Both the position numbers and the translations under genes were made by a program. Shown here one piece after another: positions 23,574 through 25,990 of a stretch of 25,990 bases of DNA. The stretch lies in the IMG/VR virus record IMGVR_UViG_3300040815_000399, positions 1-25,990 of that record; one strand, 5' to 3'. Under the pieces are notes generated by a model. That model ran no database searches. It was not told the DNA's origin and worked only from the letters and a program-made list of their open reading frames with translations. The number at the start of each line of letters is the position of its first letter. Position 1 is the stretch's first letter. Source of the DNA: a virus.

Positions 23574-23777
23574 ATGTTGTATTCATTATACATATTAAAA
23601 GACGGCAAAGACGGCAAATCTAGAAGCAGAGAGGTCGGCATTGCAACTACTAACAAAGACGGTAGCTTAACACTACACTTTGACGTAGCTATACCATTGA
23701 CTGCTGACAATCAGCAAGCCAAGGTGTTCATGAGAGAGATTGAGCAAAAAGCTCAGCCAGCTCAAGCAGTAGCTTAA
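23574..23777 (+). CDS. Small hypothetical protein
   Basis: A 67-residue protein with AGGAGGT just upstream of its ATG. The sequence MLYSLYILKDGKDGKSRSRE, then VGIATTNKDGSLTLHFDVAI, looks like a small all-beta domain with alternating strands and DGK/DGS turns. A short helix (QQAKVFMREIEQKAQ) and a Pro/Ala tail follow. No family is recognised, and there is no signal or membrane segment. It lies downstream of the repeat/parS-like region and just before a structured leader, and is probably transcribed alone or with the following genes. A regulatory or DNA-binding role would fit the place but is not shown. Confidence 0.6.
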   Translation: MLYSLYILKDGKDGKSRSREVGIATTNKDGSLTLHFDVAIPLTADNQQAKVFMREIEQKAQPAQAVA

Positions 23778-23884
23778 GTTGGTAGTGTCACCCCGAGGAC
23801 CAACTAAAGCTCGGGGGGGTTGTTACCGAAAGCACGTGCTCGGATGAGAAGCCGAGCCTTTCCATTTTATACAAGGAGGTTGAT
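23778..23884 (+). ncRNA. Structured leader with possible H-type pseudoknot
   Basis: Directly after the previous stop codon, GTTGGT (23778-23783) can pair with ACCAAC (23799-23804), while CCCCGAG (23791-23797) can pair with CTCGGGG (23810-23816). The order gives a classical H-type pseudoknot with loops of 7, 1 and 5 bases. If the two stems do not coexist they are at least nearly interleaved alternatives. Downstream, the palindrome AGCACGTGCT (23831-23840) and a 6-bp hairpin, GCTCGG/CCGAGC (23838-23857), precede the ribosome site AAGGAGG of the next gene. It may act as a terminator, an mRNA stabiliser or a ligand-responsive leader. No known riboswitch consensus was matched. Confidence 0.5.
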
Positions 23885-24043
23885 ATGGAGGAACTATATG
23901 TACCCAACGAGGTGCTACAACAAGCCGAAGCAAGCGAAACACAATCGCAAGCTAATTATGTGAATTCTGGTGAGTTTCTTAGGAGATTCATCAGACGTAT
24001 TGAACTAAAGCCACAAGGAGGAAATTATGGCGAATCATTTTGA
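23885..24043 (+). CDS. 52-residue hypothetical protein
   Basis: The ATG has AAGGAGG six bases upstream, and the frame encodes MEELYVPNEVLQQAEASETQ, then SQANYVNSGEFLRRFIRRIE and a tail ending GGNYGESF. It is amphipathic, with an acidic N-terminus and a basic helix FLRRFIRRIELK. No family is recognised. The 17-base overlap with the next start, whose ribosome site lies inside this frame, suggests translational coupling. The good ribosome site supports expression. The product could be a small regulator or an adaptor for the following protein, but this is a guess. Confidence 0.55.
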   Translation: MEELYVPNEVLQQAEASETQSQANYVNSGEFLRRFIRRIELKPQGGNYGESF

Positions 24044-24806
24044 CCCATCGGACTTAGGTCCAGAAATCGTAGACATGGCAAACGGTGAAACAGGCGAGCT
24101 TCTGCCTGACCAAAAAACACCAGAGTCTGCGTGGAAACCAGACACCAACGGTGACCCAGTTGGTAGTGAAGCCAGAGCAACACAGGACCCTGTGCATCTG
24201 CCTGACTTCTACTACAGAAAGTATTCTATTGACGGTGAAGGCAAAGCTATTGCTCAGCCATCAAGAGTAGAAGGTATCATGGACGTATTCAAGTCTAAAA
24301 AGAATACACCAATGGTATTCAACCAAGAGAACGACGAGCTCCGCAAAAAAGAAGAAGATTATTATCTTCAGCAAGTCCAACAGATTGCGGACGGTCTTAT
24401 GCCATTGCTTGAGACTGACCCACAATCAACAGGTATCAACTTCTTACAGTTGACAACCAGGACTTGGGCAGAGTTCGCGTCTATTGCATACGAGTACAAA
24501 GAAGAAACTGAATCAGCTAATCCAAACGATGACTTACCAGTATGGTTGGTCGAGCGTGAGGAGAAGATGTTCGGTCTCGGTCGCAAAGCTCGTATGTTAT
24601 CAGCTGTTGTTGGTCTTATCGGTGATTCATTCGGATTGCACGATCTGTCACTAAAAGATGTTCGTGTCAGAAATGAAATCGAGAGACGTCAACAGCGACT
24701 AGCTGAGTGGAACTTCAAACAGCATGCAGATTCATCTGTCAAAGTTGCAACTGAGCTAAACCAGGCTACCAAGCAACATACTACAAATATGTTCGCTTCA
24801 GCCTAA
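24027..24806 (+). CDS. Hypothetical phage protein, 259 residues
   Basis: A soluble, mainly helical protein with AAGGAGG just upstream of its ATG. The N-terminal 60 residues are acidic and probably flexible (DPSDLGPEIVDMANGETGEL). The rest is helical (LRKKEEDYYLQQVQQIADGL; TRTWAEFASIAYEYKEE; EKMFGLGRKARMLSAVVGLI). The C-terminus is charged (NEIERRQQRLAEWNFKQHAD). No catalytic motif, membrane segment or nucleotide-binding loop was seen and I do not recognise the family. It closes with a strong terminator and shares a transcript with the 52-residue gene. Its place close to a MoxR-like ATPase suggests a rightward accessory or early function. Confidence 0.65.
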   Translation: MANHFDPSDLGPEIVDMANGETGELLPDQKTPESAWKPDTNGDPVGSEARATQDPVHLPDFYYRKYSIDGEGKAIAQPSRVEGIMDVFKSKKNTPMVFNQENDELRKKEEDYYLQQVQQIADGLMPLLETDPQSTGINFLQLTTRTWAEFASIAYEYKEETESANPNDDLPVWLVEREEKMFGLGRKARMLSAVVGLIGDSFGLHDLSLKDVRVRNEIERRQQRLAEWNFKQHADSSVKVATELNQATKQHTTNMFASA

Positions 24807-24812
24807 ACCAAC

Positions 24813-24834
24813 GGGGACTTCGGTCCCCTTTTTT
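24813..24834 (+). terminator. Rho-independent terminator with TTCG tetraloop
   Basis: GGGGAC and GTCCCC form a perfect 6-bp stem closed by the stable TTCG tetraloop and followed by six T. It starts 7 bases after the stop codon of the 259-residue gene. This is the clearest terminator in the window. Confidence 0.93.
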
Positions 24835-24851
24835 ATTCCAAGGAGGTAATT

Positions 24852-25289
24852 ATGGGATTAGATGCTTATGCAGGCTTTCAGGAGCCACAACCTGACAATG
24901 TAGAGCCAATCAATGATGATGTGCTTTACGATACGTTACAACGCGGTGATGAATTTTACTGGCGTAAACATGCCAGACTGCAAGAATACATGCAAAGATT
25001 ATGGCGTGTTAGAAAGTTTGGCGAAGATGCCAAACACTGGAGCGGATTAAGAATGGATGGCAAGCATGACTATGGTGAAGTCATGTTCTTGGAAAAACAA
25101 GATATTGAAGAACTACAAAAGCTAGTTGAAAACAATGACTTGCCTTTCTGCCCAGACGGATTCTTTTGGGGACAACAGTTTCAAGAAGAATCAATGAAAG
25201 AGTATAAAGAACTCGACCTTAAGTTCTGTAAGCAAGCACTCAAGTGGCTTGATGAAGGCAAAAAGGTCTGGTACGACTGTTCGTGGTAA
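24852..25289 (+). CDS. MGLD-Y family phage protein, function unknown
   Basis: A 145-residue protein with AAGGAGGT ahead of its ATG. It begins MGLDAYAG, carries EFYWRKHARLQEYMQRLW near residue 35, a central GEVMFLEKQDIEELQKL, then LPFCPDGFFWGQQF, and ends KVWYDCSW. This order (MGLDxY, YWRKH, GFFxG, terminal Y-D-S/C-x-W) is familiar from many phage and bacterial proteins. They sometimes carry an unsupported enzyme name such as phosphoglycerate kinase, and this protein is far too short for that enzyme. The conserved aromatic and charged residues suggest a real folded domain with an unknown activity. It sits between a terminator and the AAA+ ATPase gene, 15 bases upstream, so it is probably co-expressed with the ATPase. 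Confidence 0.7.
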   Translation: MGLDAYAGFQEPQPDNVEPINDDVLYDTLQRGDEFYWRKHARLQEYMQRLWRVRKFGEDAKHWSGLRMDGKHDYGEVMFLEKQDIEELQKLVENNDLPFCPDGFFWGQQFQEESMKEYKELDLKFCKQALKWLDEGKKVWYDCSW

Positions 25290-25304
25290 TTTTAGGAGGT
25301 AAAT

Positions 25305-25990
25305 ATGCACACAATTAATCCAGTAAAACTTAAACAAGAATTGACTGACTGCATCAATGCCGGCTACCCAGCTATGATTTGGGGTGGGCCAGGCATTGGT
25401 AAATCAGAAATACCAAGACAGGTTGCCGATGAGATGGGCGTCCCGCTCATCGACTTCCGTGCTAACTTGTTCGACCCTGTCGACGTACGTGGTATTCCAT
25501 ATATTAAACAGCTCAAAGAAACCGGCAAACGGTTCACATCATGGGCTGTGCCTGATGTGTTTCCAATCGCAGAACGCGACGGTGAACGTGGTTTGCTCTT
25601 CATTGACGAGCTACCAACTGCACCGCCAGCAACGCAAAACGCATTCTTACAACTGTTACTAACAAAACAGATTGGTGAATACAGATTGCCTGCCGGTTGG
25701 CAAATCATCTGTGCCGGCAACAGACTTACCGATGCAGCAGCTGTTTATCAGATGCCATCGCCTGTACGTAACAGACTTGCACACTACGAGCTCGAGCCAA
25801 CACTCGACGATTGGGTGCAATGGGCTTATCAGCACAACATCGACCCAGATGTTATCTCGTTCATACAGTACAGACCTAATCTGTTGTCACAGTTTGACGC
25901 TGACGAATATGCATTCCCAACGCCACGTGCTTGGTCAATGGTCAGCAAAAAAGTATCTAAGGCAAACACAGATCCAGAACGTTTGTTTTT
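25305..25990 (+). CDS. MoxR/CobS-like AAA+ ATPase, 3' end outside window
   Basis: The frame opens at an ATG behind TAGGAGGT and stays open to the right edge (228 codons). It has Walker A GGPGIGKS (residues 27-34), Walker B LLFIDE (97-102), a sensor-1 asparagine in IICAGNR (N139) and a likely arginine finger in PSPVRNR (151-157). PxxxxPxxTQNAFLQLL lies between Walker B and sensor 1. This is the MoxR-type AAA+ layout, close to CobS-like ATPases of phages. Such ATPases usually work with a von Willebrand A-domain partner encoded just downstream, to remodel proteins or insert metals. That partner would lie beyond this window. In phages the substrate is generally unknown. Identity as a P-loop AAA+ is certain; the physiological role is open. 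Confidence 0.88.
   Translation, partial: MHTINPVKLKQELTDCINAGYPAMIWGGPGIGKSEIPRQVADEMGVPLIDFRANLFDPVDVRGIPYIKQLKETGKRFTSWAVPDVFPIAERDGERGLLFIDELPTAPPATQNAFLQLLLTKQIGEYRLPAGWQIICAGNRLTDAAAVYQMPSPVRNRLAHYELEPTLDDWVQWAYQHNIDPDVISFIQYRPNLLSQFDADEYAFPTPRAWSMVSKKVSKANTDPERLF

Noticed and set aside
23774-23816. Programmed stop-codon readthrough driven by the pseudoknot
   Set aside because: After the TAA the same frame meets another stop within about ten codons (TAA at 23805), and the first stem starts immediately after the stop codon, so readthrough would add nothing useful.

Overview
The window is part of the genome of a tailed double-stranded DNA phage, most likely a podovirus-type phage of a marine bacterium. 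Direct evidence is a complete head-and-packaging module: small terminase, large terminase, P22-like portal, acidic scaffold, N4-gp56-type major capsid protein and connector proteins. These are followed by long internal virion proteins and tail fibre genes. No integrase, rRNA, tRNA, insertion sequence or CRISPR array was seen. The DNA is AT-rich. The marine assignment is inferred: several small basic proteins, the oversized ejection-type protein and the tail fibre domains resemble families I know mainly from ocean phages.

Layout. Positions 1-22388 are transcribed leftward (minus strand) and hold the late genes. In transcription order these are: small terminase (22388-21858); five overlapping small basic genes (21865-20900), one with an EF-hand-like calcium loop; large terminase with an N-terminal zinc ribbon; portal; scaffold; a 209-base leader with a tandem structured element; major capsid; a hairpin terminator; a SAP/HeH-like protein; two connector proteins; a possible GNAT-fold protein; two short Ala/Gln-rich internal proteins; a 741-residue internal protein; a 1886-residue internal protein with an HExxH zincin motif; a BppU-like baseplate protein; an 18-residue-repeat structural protein; a small beta-rich tail protein; and a tail fibre running off the left edge. 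Almost every junction overlaps or nearly abuts, so this looks like one long late operon.

Positions 22389-22744 are a divergent control region. It has an AT-rich block with two DnaA-box-like 9-mers, then a strand-biased block with seven CGCTC copies. It is a reasonable place for the early/late promoters and possibly an origin.

From 22745 to the right edge the genes run rightward (plus strand), each with a strong AGGAGG-type ribosome site. They are small unknown proteins, a 45-residue membrane peptide missing from simple length-filtered gene calls, a 259-residue unknown, an MGLD-Y family protein and the start of a MoxR/CobS-like AAA+ ATPase. Between them lie three non-coding stretches of interest: 23086-23573, with a perfect 18-base palindrome matching the bacterial parS consensus inside an array of GTGGAACCA repeats; 23778-23884, which can fold into an H-type pseudoknot; and two clear rho-independent terminators.

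The strongest candidates for something undescribed are the covarying tandem RNA-like element upstream of the capsid gene and the parS-like palindrome with its half-site array.
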